This document shows, one piece after another, positions 16,669-23,709 of a DNA stretch of 38,123 nucleotides. Below the pieces are notes generated by a model, which was not told the DNA's origin, searched no databases, and saw only the letters and a list, made by a program, of their open reading frames with translations. Source of the DNA: Deltaproteobacteria bacterium (GTDB taxonomy: Archaea; Thermoplasmatota; Poseidoniia; Poseidoniales; Poseidoniaceae); assembly GCA_028344335.1 (NCBI GenBank), contig JAOMAZ010000013.1, positions 1 through 38,123 on the forward strand, read 5' to 3'. Numbering within the stretch: the first letter of the stretch is position 1; each line of letters begins with the position of its first letter. The translations under genes and the position numbers were made by a program.

Positions 16669-16839
16669 ATGATGAGGCCGATAGAAAGTTGGTTTTCACT
16701 CTTTGCTAATCATTGCTCAGTATAATATTCTAATTCAATCCTTTCTGTTGACAAAGAGAACTCAGATGCCCGACTCATACTGTGAATATTTGAGTATATC
16801 TAAGGACCTATGATATACAGTTACCAAGTGGAGAAGATT
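16669..16839. promoter_or_regulatory. Divergent intergenic region with TATA-like stretches
   Basis: The 171-base region between two divergent genes. TATAATATT near 16719-16727 lies about 55 bases before the ccdA-like ATG when read on the minus strand. GTATATCTA near 16793-16801 and GATATACA near 16812-16819 lie upstream of the plus-strand gene. These are reasonable archaeal promoter candidates. No RNA gene or strong repeat is apparent. Confidence 0.3.
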
Positions 16840-17466
16840 ATGCCCGGCATCCACCCCGACCCAACTACTGCCTTCCACCAAATTCAGGTGCAACCAGAAA
16901 AAAGTAGTACAGGAAAAATCCTCTTGTTGATTGGAGTAGCAGTATTCGTGCTCGGAATTGTGCTTGGAATCTCAGGCTTTACCTCGGTTGAAGACGACCC
17001 CAAGGTTTGGGTATCTGAGGTTCAATCTGACATCGATGATGCCATCATCTGGCGGGGCACTGGTGAAATTAATGAAAGCATTTCTCTTGACCCAGAAAAG
17101 AGTTATGGTGTGGCCATAAGTCAAGATTCTGAAATTTTCAATATCTCAATTTCCGAAGCAAATCTGAGCGTTTTTAGAGCCGAGGAATGCAAAGATTCCA
17201 ACCCAGATGATACTGTTGAAGATTGTGAGGATTATGAACACTATAGCATAGGTCAAATTGAAAATTCAAGTGATGTCAAGTTGTTTTTCAATTCTACCGG
17301 AGAAGTTGTCATCGTCGATAACCTTGTTTTCTTCAAGGGTCTTGAGTCCACCGTCTGGGAACTTGCTGGTAGCAGTTTATTGCTTGCCTTTGTTGGTGGA
17401 GGATGTAGTCTATGCCTCGGGGTGTCTTTGTTAGCAGTCGGTGCTTTCATTAATTTCAAAAATTAA
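16840..17466 (+). CDS. Small membrane protein of unknown function, two TM helices
   Basis: I do not recognise a family. The 208-residue product starts MPGIHPDPTTAFHQIQV, has a membrane helix at about residues 25-47 (ILLLIGVAVFVLGIVLG), an acidic external domain of about 120 residues with a cysteine pair (EECKDSNPDDTVEDCEDYE), and a second helix near the C-terminus containing several cysteines and glycines. The ATG at 16840 is chosen because GGAG lies 8 bases upstream; an ATG at 16810 in the same frame would add ten residues. The architecture (helix, beta-rich acidic loop, helix) is common among small archaeal surface proteins. It is followed after 6 bases by the fatty acid hydroxylase-like gene. 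Confidence 0.75.
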   Translation: MPGIHPDPTTAFHQIQVQPEKSSTGKILLLIGVAVFVLGIVLGISGFTSVEDDPKVWVSEVQSDIDDAIIWRGTGEINESISLDPEKSYGVAISQDSEIFNISISEANLSVFRAEECKDSNPDDTVEDCEDYEHYSIGQIENSSDVKLFFNSTGEVVIVDNLVFFKGLESTVWELAGSSLLLAFVGGGCSLCLGVSLLAVGAFINFKN

Positions 17467-17472
17467 TACTCA

Positions 17473-18609
17473 ATGCCTAAACACCTTGAAAGGTGCTGCA
17501 ATCACCAGAACTTTGTGGTCCCCCCTAAATTGGCGATTGAGTTGCCCGATTCTTGGAAAGTCCAACACGGTCAGATAATCCCTGAAGAGGAGTTTCCTGA
17601 TGAGGAATTAGACTCTTGGCCAAAGCGCTACTTAATCCGTTTATTGGCAATGCTTTTGGTTGCTGGTGGATTGTATTACTCCCAAGAAGGATTGATTGTT
17701 TTAGTTGTATTATTCATCGCTGTTGTGCCTTTTGAAAAATTATTCCCTCGCCATAAAGGCCAGAGAATTCGCCGACCTGAATTAGGAACAGACATCGGAT
17801 ATGCTATTGCCACTCCTTTGATGGGAGTTGCAGCTACTGTTGTTGTTGTTGTCATTGGAGTGCTGAGTTTTGCTTGGGTTCCAGGTTTGCTGATACGGCC
17901 ATTAGTTGCAAAAATTCCAGTTGAAATTGCCCCTTATGTTGGATTTTTGTTGTTTGATTTTGCAGTTTATTGGACACATCGGTTTTATCACGAAATAGAT
18001 TTCTTGTGGAAGTTTCATGCAATCCATCACTCAACCGAGACATTAGACTGGGTAAGTGGATTCCGAGGCCATCCATTCGATGGAACCTTATTGGCACCAG
18101 CATTTTTCTTTTTGCTAGCAGCTGGATTTACTCCTGAATTGACCGGAATCTTTGTTGTTCTGCAAATTTTGCTGGGTTTGTTTCTACATGCAAATGTCAG
18201 ATGGAAATTAAAACCTCTTCATCGGCTTTTCATTACACCAGAATTCCATCATTGGCACCACACCAATGAAGAGGATGCAATTTGGACAAATTACTCCACC
18301 TTCTTGCCTATTTGGGATATAATATTTGGAACATATTTCATGCCAAAAAACAGGCGACCCACTGTGTATGGATGTGGAGAGAATATTCCAAAGGGAATTA
18401 TCAAACAGTTGAAATGGCCGATACCGAAATTGGTTAATCCACTTTGGGTCATTAGACATCCTTTGAAATCAATTGCTAATATTTGGAGGTTTACGAAAAA
18501 ATTGCTGAAGGCGATGAAAGGTTCAGCATTTAGACCAAGAGGTAGTAAACCGGGTTTTCGCAAAGGAGTTTCGCCTCATCCTAAATTATTTCATGATAAT
18601 GAGAATTGA
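17473..18609 (+). CDS. Fatty acid hydroxylase/sterol desaturase superfamily protein
   Basis: A 378-residue integral membrane di-iron oxygenase. All histidine boxes are present: HRFYH (His169, His173), HAIHHS (His182, His185, His186) and EFHHWHHT (His259, His260, His262, His263), with an extra His near HANVRW. Hydrophobic helices flank them. The family hydroxylates or desaturates lipids, sterols and carotenoids using oxygen, implying an aerobic host. The substrate in an archaeon with isoprenoid lipids is unclear; a carotenoid or isoprenoid chain is possible. The first 55 residues are hydrophilic and rich in acidic residues (IIPEEEFPDEELDSW), and the C-terminus is basic. It lies 6 bases after the small membrane protein gene and 49 bases before the grpE ATG. 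Confidence 0.85.
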   Translation: MPKHLERCCNHQNFVVPPKLAIELPDSWKVQHGQIIPEEEFPDEELDSWPKRYLIRLLAMLLVAGGLYYSQEGLIVLVVLFIAVVPFEKLFPRHKGQRIRRPELGTDIGYAIATPLMGVAATVVVVVIGVLSFAWVPGLLIRPLVAKIPVEIAPYVGFLLFDFAVYWTHRFYHEIDFLWKFHAIHHSTETLDWVSGFRGHPFDGTLLAPAFFFLLAAGFTPELTGIFVVLQILLGLFLHANVRWKLKPLHRLFITPEFHHWHHTNEEDAIWTNYSTFLPIWDIIFGTYFMPKNRRPTVYGCGENIPKGIIKQLKWPIPKLVNPLWVIRHPLKSIANIWRFTKKLLKAMKGSAFRPRGSKPGFRKGVSPHPKLFHDNEN

Positions 18610-18658
18610 ATCACTTTGAATGGTGAGATTCAAGAATGAGACCCTGCACGGCGGCTCG

Positions 18659-19198
18659 ATGACTGAAGATGAAAACGCGGAAGCCGAGGGCAGCGTTGAA
18701 GAAGATGGGGTCATCGAAGAGGTTGTAGAACCAACACCTGCAGAATTAATCGCTGCCGCAGAAGCAAAAGCCGAGGACGCTGAAAAGGAAATCGGTTATC
18801 GTGATGCTGAAATTCAGAATGTTCAACGCCGCCTTGCAAAAGAGAAATCGGAATTAATTCAGTATGCAAGCATGAACCTTTCCCGCCGAATGCTCTCAGT
18901 TATCGATGATGTTGATAGAGCATTGGCGAATATTCCTGCTGAGGTTTCAGATGAAATTAAGCCGGTGCTTGATGGTTTGAAGTTGCTGCGCGACAAAACT
19001 TGGACAGAATTGAAAGCATCTGGAGTTGCAGCGATGGAATCCAAAGGCAAGGCATTCAATCCTAAAAATCATGAGGCATTAACAACAATCCCTGCAACAG
19101 ACGAGTATCCTGCTGGTACAATAATCGATGTCATAGAGCCAGGATATATGTTCAAAGAACGCTTGTTAAGAGCGGCCAAAGTTGTTGTTTCTTCTTAA
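18659..19198 (+). CDS. grpE: Nucleotide exchange factor GrpE
   Basis: GrpE releases ADP from the DnaK (Hsp70) chaperone. The 179-residue product has an acidic disordered start (MTEDENAEAEGSVEEDG), a long coiled coil at about residues 40-85 (AEDAEKEIGYRDAEIQNVQR), and the C-terminal beta domain with GKAFNPKNHEAL, DEYPAGTIIDVIEPGYMF and RLLRAAKVVV. The ATG at 18659 gives the typical acidic N-terminus; an upstream GTG-type start adds 13 atypical residues. dnaK and dnaJ are not adjacent. The TAA stop shares the TTAA tetranucleotide with the stop of the convergent nadM. Hsp70 systems in archaea are considered acquired from bacteria. Confidence 0.92.
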   Translation: MTEDENAEAEGSVEEDGVIEEVVEPTPAELIAAAEAKAEDAEKEIGYRDAEIQNVQRRLAKEKSELIQYASMNLSRRMLSVIDDVDRALANIPAEVSDEIKPVLDGLKLLRDKTWTELKASGVAAMESKGKAFNPKNHEALTTIPATDEYPAGTIIDVIEPGYMFKERLLRAAKVVVSS

Positions 19199-19803
19199 CC
19201 AACATGCTCTACTTTCGGCCCAAGGAAAGCAAGCCTCCTTATTCTGAAATCATCTTCTAATAACCAATCGATAGTTATTGGCTCGAGAGTAATTGACATA
19301 ACTTCCTCCAAGGCATCTGGATTGTTGAGAGTGCTTAGCATCAATAGATTCTGGCGCACTCTCCAACCTTCAAAGGTATCTCTTTCAGTTAATGAAACGG
19401 TATGGACCTGCCATCCAGATTCTTCGTAAAGTGCAGTTGTTGCATCATTGCTACTGACTAGGACTCCGGACTTGCCATGCCAATTCTCTGCATGTCTAAC
19501 CCAATTTTGTGGGTCTCCTAAATCAGGAACTGCTAATACTTCGAAATGAGTGACTTGTTCAGATTTTAGCCAAATTTGTAGTAATTCAAGTCTTTCTTCC
19601 CATGTCCATGGGTTTTCAGGAGATTGCTCGACATTTGAAGATCCGACCATGATTCTGAAGGTTGTTGAGGGATGATGTTCATCTCTAAATTCAATGGCTT
19701 TTCTAAGTAAAAAAGTATGCCCTTTGTGGAGAGGCTGGAACCTTCCGAGGACTACTATTGCTGGCGCAGGAATTACTTCAGGTGCCGGCGGAATCATCTC
19801 CAT
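19195..19803 (-). CDS. nadM: Nicotinamide-nucleotide adenylyltransferase, archaeal NadM type
   Basis: It joins ATP and nicotinamide mononucleotide to make NAD. The nucleotidyltransferase signature VLGRFQPLHKGHTFLLRKA is at about residues 15-33, followed by RIMVGSSNVEQSPENPWTWEERLELL, the family's GS-x-x-S-x-x-NPFT-like segment, and VPDLGDPQNWV. The usual C-terminal S-x-T-x-x-R appears in altered form (VSLTERDTFEGWRVR). The ATG at 19803 is preferred to one at 19863 because GAGGTG lies just upstream and overlaps the TGA of the aminotransferase gene, which indicates coupled translation. About 202 residues versus roughly 170-180 in typical NadM; the extra length is at the C-terminus, so a somewhat broader nucleotidyltransferase role is possible. 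Confidence 0.82.
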   Translation of the reverse strand: MEMIPPAPEVIPAPAIVVLGRFQPLHKGHTFLLRKAIEFRDEHHPSTTFRIMVGSSNVEQSPENPWTWEERLELLQIWLKSEQVTHFEVLAVPDLGDPQNWVRHAENWHGKSGVLVSSNDATTALYEESGWQVHTVSLTERDTFEGWRVRQNLLMLSTLNNPDALEEVMSITLEPITIDWLLEDDFRIRRLAFLGPKVEHVG

Positions 19804-19807
19804 TCTT

Positions 19808-21001
19808 TCACCTCTCGAAATGACTCTCAACTTCGCTAATTGGTAGGTCCAACCCCATCTCATTGAAGCAGATTATCATTCTCTTACAGCCTTCAATCAT
19901 TTCCTCAATTGGAGTCTCCCCCATCGATCCTATTCTGAACATTTTTCCTTTCATGTGGTCTTGAGCCCCAATCACAAAGGTCTTGTATTCAGATTGAAGT
20001 TTTGAGCGCCATGAATCATCAATTCCTTTGGGATAAAGAATTGCTGTTACTGTATTTGAGCACTGCTTTTCATCTACTAATAATTCGAAACCGAGGCTGC
20101 TGAATAATGAACGGACTCCTTTGGCCATAGTTTCGCACCTTTGCCAACGCTTTTGTAATCCTTCTTCTGCCAAAGTTCGCAGTGCTGCACACCAACCCAA
20201 AGTTAGGTTAATCGCCGGAGTCCAAGGAGTTTGATCGTCTCCTCCTTTATTGAGGGCTGCATGAATATCGAGATAATAAGAAGGATTTGCGGAACCATCT
20301 TGCTTCCTCTTTTGCGCCTCTTCGATCCATTTATCGCTAACTGCGATTGCGGCTACTCCGCTAGGGCCTGCACTGCATTTTTGTGCCCCCATGACAACTG
20401 CTTCTACATTCCATTTTTCGGGATATACTGGCATTCCACCAACGCTGGTTATGCCATCAATAAGTAAGCCCGCATCATATTTTGTACAGAGTTTTGACAG
20501 TGCAGCGGCATCTTGAGTAATTCCACTACTTGTTTCATTATGGCAAAAAACCAAGGCTTCGTATTCACCACTTTGTAGATGCCTTTCTATTTCATCAAGG
20601 TCGAATGCCTTTCCCCAATCGTATTTGATATGAATACAATTTGCAAATACATCTGTGATTTGTGCTATCCGTTCTCCAAATTTACCATTGCTTGGGACGA
20701 GGACTTTGTCAGTTCTTCGAAACCGATTGGCTATCGACATTTCAGTTGCAGCTGTACCACTTCCAGAAACAACGATGACAGTATATCCATCTTCTCCAGT
20801 CCAAGATTGTTGCCCTCTTTCATGAGAAGATGGGGTGAGATTGAAGGCTATTCTTAGGAGGTGGTTTAGTTCTGCCATCACTGATTTGTATTCAGGTCCT
20901 CGTGCCGTCATAACAGGAGAAGACATCGCAGTAAGGACTCTAGAATTCATCCTTACAGGTCCAGGAACCAAGAAACAGGACTCGCCATCCCATTCATCCA
21001 T
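19808..21001 (-). CDS. Class V PLP aminotransferase (serine/alanine-glyoxylate type)
   Basis: About 397 residues. The opening FLVPGPVRMNSRVLTAMSSP and MTARGPEYKSVM are the hallmark of the alanine-glyoxylate/serine-pyruvate branch; TVIVVSGSGTAATEMSIAN binds the cofactor phosphate, LLIDGITSVGGMPV supplies the cofactor Asp region, and VMGAQKCSAGPSGVA contains the Schiff-base Lys208. The exact amino donor cannot be read; serine, alanine or aspartate with glyoxylate or pyruvate are candidates, and a link to glycine and one-carbon supply for GcvT and MetH is plausible. ATG at 21001 has GAAGG just upstream; an alternative ATG at 21019 adds MPREGN. It diverges from pdxT and overlaps the translation signal of nadM. 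Confidence 0.85.
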   Translation of the reverse strand: MDEWDGESCFLVPGPVRMNSRVLTAMSSPVMTARGPEYKSVMAELNHLLRIAFNLTPSSHERGQQSWTGEDGYTVIVVSGSGTAATEMSIANRFRRTDKVLVPSNGKFGERIAQITDVFANCIHIKYDWGKAFDLDEIERHLQSGEYEALVFCHNETSSGITQDAAALSKLCTKYDAGLLIDGITSVGGMPVYPEKWNVEAVVMGAQKCSAGPSGVAAIAVSDKWIEEAQKRKQDGSANPSYYLDIHAALNKGGDDQTPWTPAINLTLGWCAALRTLAEEGLQKRWQRCETMAKGVRSLFSSLGFELLVDEKQCSNTVTAILYPKGIDDSWRSKLQSEYKTFVIGAQDHMKGKMFRIGSMGETPIEEMIEGCKRMIICFNEMGLDLPISEVESHFER

Positions 21002-21027
21002 GTTACCTTCTCGGGGCATTCAGTCCT

Positions 21028-21062
21028 TCAATGCACCCATTGATATTTTACATAGCATTGAA
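21028..21062. promoter_or_regulatory. Inverted repeat cluster between pdxT and the aminotransferase gene
   Basis: TCAATG-CACC-CATTGA (21028-21043) is a perfect 6-base inverted repeat. A further CATTGAA at 21056-21062 pairs perfectly with TTCAATG at 21027-21033. Between them lies TGATATTTTACATA, a TATA-like stretch usable on either strand. The whole cluster fills the short divergent gap, so it is a candidate shared operator; the binding protein is unknown. Confidence 0.4.
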
Positions 21063-21065
21063 TGG

Positions 21066-21656
21066 ATGAACACCTTCGGGGGGGCTGTGTTGAGAATCGG
21101 TATTGCCATGCTGCAAGGTGCTCGGAGTGAGCATGCACAGGCTCTTTTGCAGGTCGATTCTGAAATAGAAATTGTTGAATTACGAAAGCCGAGTGATCTT
21201 TTGCTGGGAATAGATGGCTTGATTCTACCAGGTGGTGAATCCACTAGTATGAGATTGGCATCAGCATCCAAAGGATTACTGAAATCATTATTTGATTGGA
21301 TGATTGAAAATGAAGATAAGCCAGTTTTAGGAACATGTGCGGGTGCTATTTTACTCTGTCAACCTGATTTTGAATTACAACCACTCGTTGATGCCATGAT
21401 TAGTAGAAATTCATTCGGACGACAGTCAGATTCATTTCAGGCTAAATTGAAAGTGCATATTTTTGAAGAAAGTGAGTTTTCTGGAGTTTTCATTCGAGCA
21501 CCCAGATTCATTGAAAATAGCTGCCAAGAGGTTGCATGGTTAGGTAATGAGGTTGTGGGAATTCTTGATGGAAATAGGATGGCTTTAACATTCCACCCTG
21601 AGTTAACTGATGATTTGTTGTTTCATCGCTGGCTAATAACTCAGGCTTCTGTTTGA
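21066..21656 (+). CDS. pdxT: Pyridoxal 5'-phosphate synthase glutaminase subunit
   Basis: PdxT hydrolyses glutamine and feeds ammonia to PdxS for PLP synthesis. The 196-residue protein shows IGIAMLQGARSEHAQAL at the N-terminus, LILPGGESTSMRLA (glutamine-site loop), VLGTCAGAILLC with nucleophile Cys91, the substrate segment NSFGRQSDSFQ, FIRAPRF, and ALTFHPELTDD with catalytic His177 and Glu179. ATG at 21066 is used; a GTG at 21087 and a TTG at 21090 would begin nearer to the usual N-terminus (LRIGIAMLQG). pdxS is not in the window. The gene faces away from a PLP-dependent aminotransferase across 64 bases and is followed after 36 bases by the radical SAM gene. Confidence 0.92.
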   Translation: MNTFGGAVLRIGIAMLQGARSEHAQALLQVDSEIEIVELRKPSDLLLGIDGLILPGGESTSMRLASASKGLLKSLFDWMIENEDKPVLGTCAGAILLCQPDFELQPLVDAMISRNSFGRQSDSFQAKLKVHIFEESEFSGVFIRAPRFIENSCQEVAWLGNEVVGILDGNRMALTFHPELTDDLLFHRWLITQASV

Positions 21657-21692
21657 CAGCATCTTGAAAACGTCAATCATTACCGATAGGTT

Positions 21693-22823
21693 GTGCAAGA
21701 CCATTCTGCGACTGGAATTCAAGCAGCAGATGCTAATGAAGCGGTTGGTTGTATTCAATGCCAAACAGGAAGTAAGTTGGTATTGTTCGTAACTGGGCAT
21801 TGCCATTGGATGTGTGATTATTGCCCATTGTCTGAAAATAGAAGGGAAGTAGATGTGATGTTCGCCAATGAACGCCCTTGTACTGATTTTACTCAAGTCA
21901 TCGAGGAAGCCAAAGCGATGAATGCAACAGGAACTGGAATTACAGGCGGCGACCCATTGATGGCAAGAGAGCATACAATTGAGGCAATTAAGGCATTAAA
22001 GGCTGAGTTTGGCCCTCAACACCATATCCACATGTATACCAGTATTCCATTTGCCGTAGAGCATGCAGCCTCATTTGCGGAAGCCGGTTTGGATGAAATC
22101 AGGTTTCATTTATTGAAGTTGGAATTGAAAAAATACTTACCTATAATGCAAGCCTGCAAAAATTCAGGGTTAGTGGTTGGAGTTGAAATTCCTGCAGAAC
22201 CTGATGAAGAACAAAGATTGTTTGAGTTACTTGAGGAATTAAGAGATGCACCGATTGAATTCCTCAATCTAAACGAATTAGAAATAACTACAGGAAATCA
22301 TGCTGAAATGGAATTACGTGGATTCAATCTTTCAAATGAAATGACTGCAGGTGCAGAAGGTTCGGCAGAATTGGCATTGGCATTACGAGATCGAGTAATG
22401 TGCGCAGAGTTGGCTATTCCAGATGCTCATGATGAATTATTGAGAGAGGCATATGGATTTCATTTGAAATTTTGTACATCCTCATACAAAGATGCGGGTC
22501 AATTACGTGCCAGATTCAAGCGAAGAGCCGGCCACACTCTGCGTCCCTATGAAGAATTGACTAATGATGATACTATCATCTTTGGAGCATTGTTTTCTTC
22601 AACATCTTTAATTGAAAGTGACATCGAAGAAATACTTGAAGAAACTGGAATTTCTGCTGATTGGATATTTAGGGATGATGAAAATATACGAATTGAAATG
22701 CCAGTTGAATTAGCAGAAGAATTTGCCCAAGAGGTGAATGCGCCTGTTGCGATTATCGAAGTCCACCCAACTCACGAAAGGTTAGAAGTTTCATTAACTT
22801 GGCTTAATTCTCAACGTCCTTGA
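21693..22823 (+). CDS. Radical SAM protein, COG2108-like, uncharacterised
   Basis: A 376-residue radical SAM enzyme. The cluster motif is GHCHWMCDYCPLS (Cys37, Cys41, Cys44), ligating a [4Fe-4S] cluster that cleaves S-adenosylmethionine. A second cysteine pair upstream (GCIQCQTGSKLVLF) and ITGGDPLM (the GGEP-like SAM-binding segment), HHIHMYTSIPF, and FLNLNELEIT match the archaeal family I know as COG2108, related to pyruvate formate-lyase activating enzymes but of unknown substrate. The C-terminal third carries a separate acidic domain. The start is GTG at 21693. Its 3' end overlaps the convergent unrecognised gene by 20 bases. The suf operon and SAM-cycle genes nearby would support such an enzyme, although no direct link is shown. 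Confidence 0.8.
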   Translation: MQDHSATGIQAADANEAVGCIQCQTGSKLVLFVTGHCHWMCDYCPLSENRREVDVMFANERPCTDFTQVIEEAKAMNATGTGITGGDPLMAREHTIEAIKALKAEFGPQHHIHMYTSIPFAVEHAASFAEAGLDEIRFHLLKLELKKYLPIMQACKNSGLVVGVEIPAEPDEEQRLFELLEELRDAPIEFLNLNELEITTGNHAEMELRGFNLSNEMTAGAEGSAELALALRDRVMCAELAIPDAHDELLREAYGFHLKFCTSSYKDAGQLRARFKRRAGHTLRPYEELTNDDTIIFGALFSSTSLIESDIEEILEETGISADWIFRDDENIRIEMPVELAEEFAQEVNAPVAIIEVHPTHERLEVSLTWLNSQRP

Positions 22824-23430
22824 GTTTTTTTCCATCCAAAATCCATTTACTTGCAGGCATGTGTTCTCTGCCCAAGAGCAAACTAATTCCCTCTTTTTTT
22901 GCCATTTGCAATACATGAAATAGACCTTCAGAATTACGCTGATGCGCTTCCATAGTAGGTAGAATATGTGGGTCTGATTTTTCATCAAGACTCTCTCCCA
23001 ATTTCTCTCGTCTTTGCATCCAATCCATGACTACTGCATTTGAATATTCTTTCTTAGTAAATGTTGAGATATTCTCAATCATTTCAAGCCATATTTCAGG
23101 CTCGTATAATTCATCGACATGCTCAACTTCTCTTCCAAGAAGTGTTTCGATGTAGATGAAAGTTCTACCTTCCCATGCCTCCCATTCTCCAATTGCAGAC
23201 CATCTTGCAAGTAGCAACATTCCTTCGGGCGATTGTAATTTACCGGATTCTAAAAAATCTAGAATCTCAGCCCCAGCATCAATATCGAATTGACGTTCCA
23301 TTTCAGAGTCAGCAGTTGGTCTTTCTAAAGTAGAGGATTCTAACTTTTCAATCAGTTCGGTAGTAGTCAGAGATAATAATTCCTGAAGAGCATTGCCATC
23401 GATTAGAAGCACTACCATGTCGATGCCCAT
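22804..23430 (-). CDS. Hypothetical protein, no family recognised
   Basis: I cannot assign a function. The product of about 208 residues is soluble, acidic and mostly helical, with no signal peptide, cysteine motif or membrane segment. It begins MGIDMVVLLIDGNALQELL; the VVLLIDGN stretch resembles the first strand of PIN-like or HAD-like folds, but no further catalytic acidic residues can be placed with confidence. Other notable segments are LLARWSAIGEWEAWEGRTFIY and ISLLLGREHMPASKWILDG. The ATG at 23430 has AAGGTG just upstream; starts at 23460 and 23418 are also possible. Coding overlaps the end of the radical SAM gene by 20 bases. Codon use and composition look like the neighbours, so I regard it as real. 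Confidence 0.65.
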   Translation of the reverse strand: MGIDMVVLLIDGNALQELLSLTTTELIEKLESSTLERPTADSEMERQFDIDAGAEILDFLESGKLQSPEGMLLLARWSAIGEWEAWEGRTFIYIETLLGREVEHVDELYEPEIWLEMIENISTFTKKEYSNAVVMDWMQRREKLGESLDEKSDPHILPTMEAHQRNSEGLFHVLQMAKKEGISLLLGREHMPASKWILDGKKLKDVEN

Positions 23431-23601
23431 CACCTTGCCCAAGTGCACTGATGATATCACCTAATCGGAAGGTTTGTTCATTTCTCCTCTTGAGATATGA
23501 TGTTCAAAACAGCGCTCTAAATAAGCAAATATTTCACCGAGGAGGACCTTCTTCTTCTTTTAGCTTTAGCATTATTTTTCATAAGATTTACACACCTCGA
23601 C

Positions 23602-23609
23602 GATATATT
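23602..23609 (+). promoter_or_regulatory. Candidate TATA box for the DRG-metF-metK-ahcY-metH operon
   Basis: GATATATT lies about 100 bases before the DRG ATG. A start 25 bases downstream would fall near 23628-23634, giving a leader of about 75-80 bases that contains the inverted repeats described separately. It is the best TATA match in the 279-base intergenic region. Confidence 0.35.
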
Positions 23610-23624
23610 GCCATAGATAAGCTA

Positions 23625-23704
23625 GGGCTGGATTCTTCATGTTGATGGCAGACATGTGTAAGCCTTGAAGTGCATGGCTCAGCCCGTCGCCATCAAGGGG
23701 GAGG
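23625..23704 (+). promoter_or_regulatory. Leader with competing inverted repeats before the methyl-cycle operon
   Basis: GGGCTG (23625-23630) can pair with CAGCCC (23680-23685), and inside it CTTCA (23635-23639) with TGAAG (23666-23670). TTGATGGC (23642-23649) is a perfect 8-base complement of GCCATCAA (23689-23696), which abuts the Shine-Dalgarno-like GGGGGAGG at 23697-23704. The 8-base pairing crosses the other two, so the folds are either alternatives or a pseudoknot. Such an arrangement could gate ribosome access. The caveat is that part of this region could be coding if the DRG protein starts at 23674. Confidence 0.35.
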
Positions 23705-23709
23705 CGTCT

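Noticed and set aside
18859-19059. Minus-strand ORF within grpE
   Set aside because: Antisense shadow of the GrpE coiled coil and beta domain.
20835-21065. Extended pdxT start inside the opposite-strand aminotransferase
   Set aside because: The added 77 residues are antisense to conserved aminotransferase sequence and PdxT normally starts at the I-G-x-x-x-L-Q-G strand.
23451-23645. Plus-strand ORF of 64 residues between the unrecognised gene and DRG
   Set aside because: No ribosome-binding site, low-complexity serine/phenylalanine content, and it spans the likely promoter.
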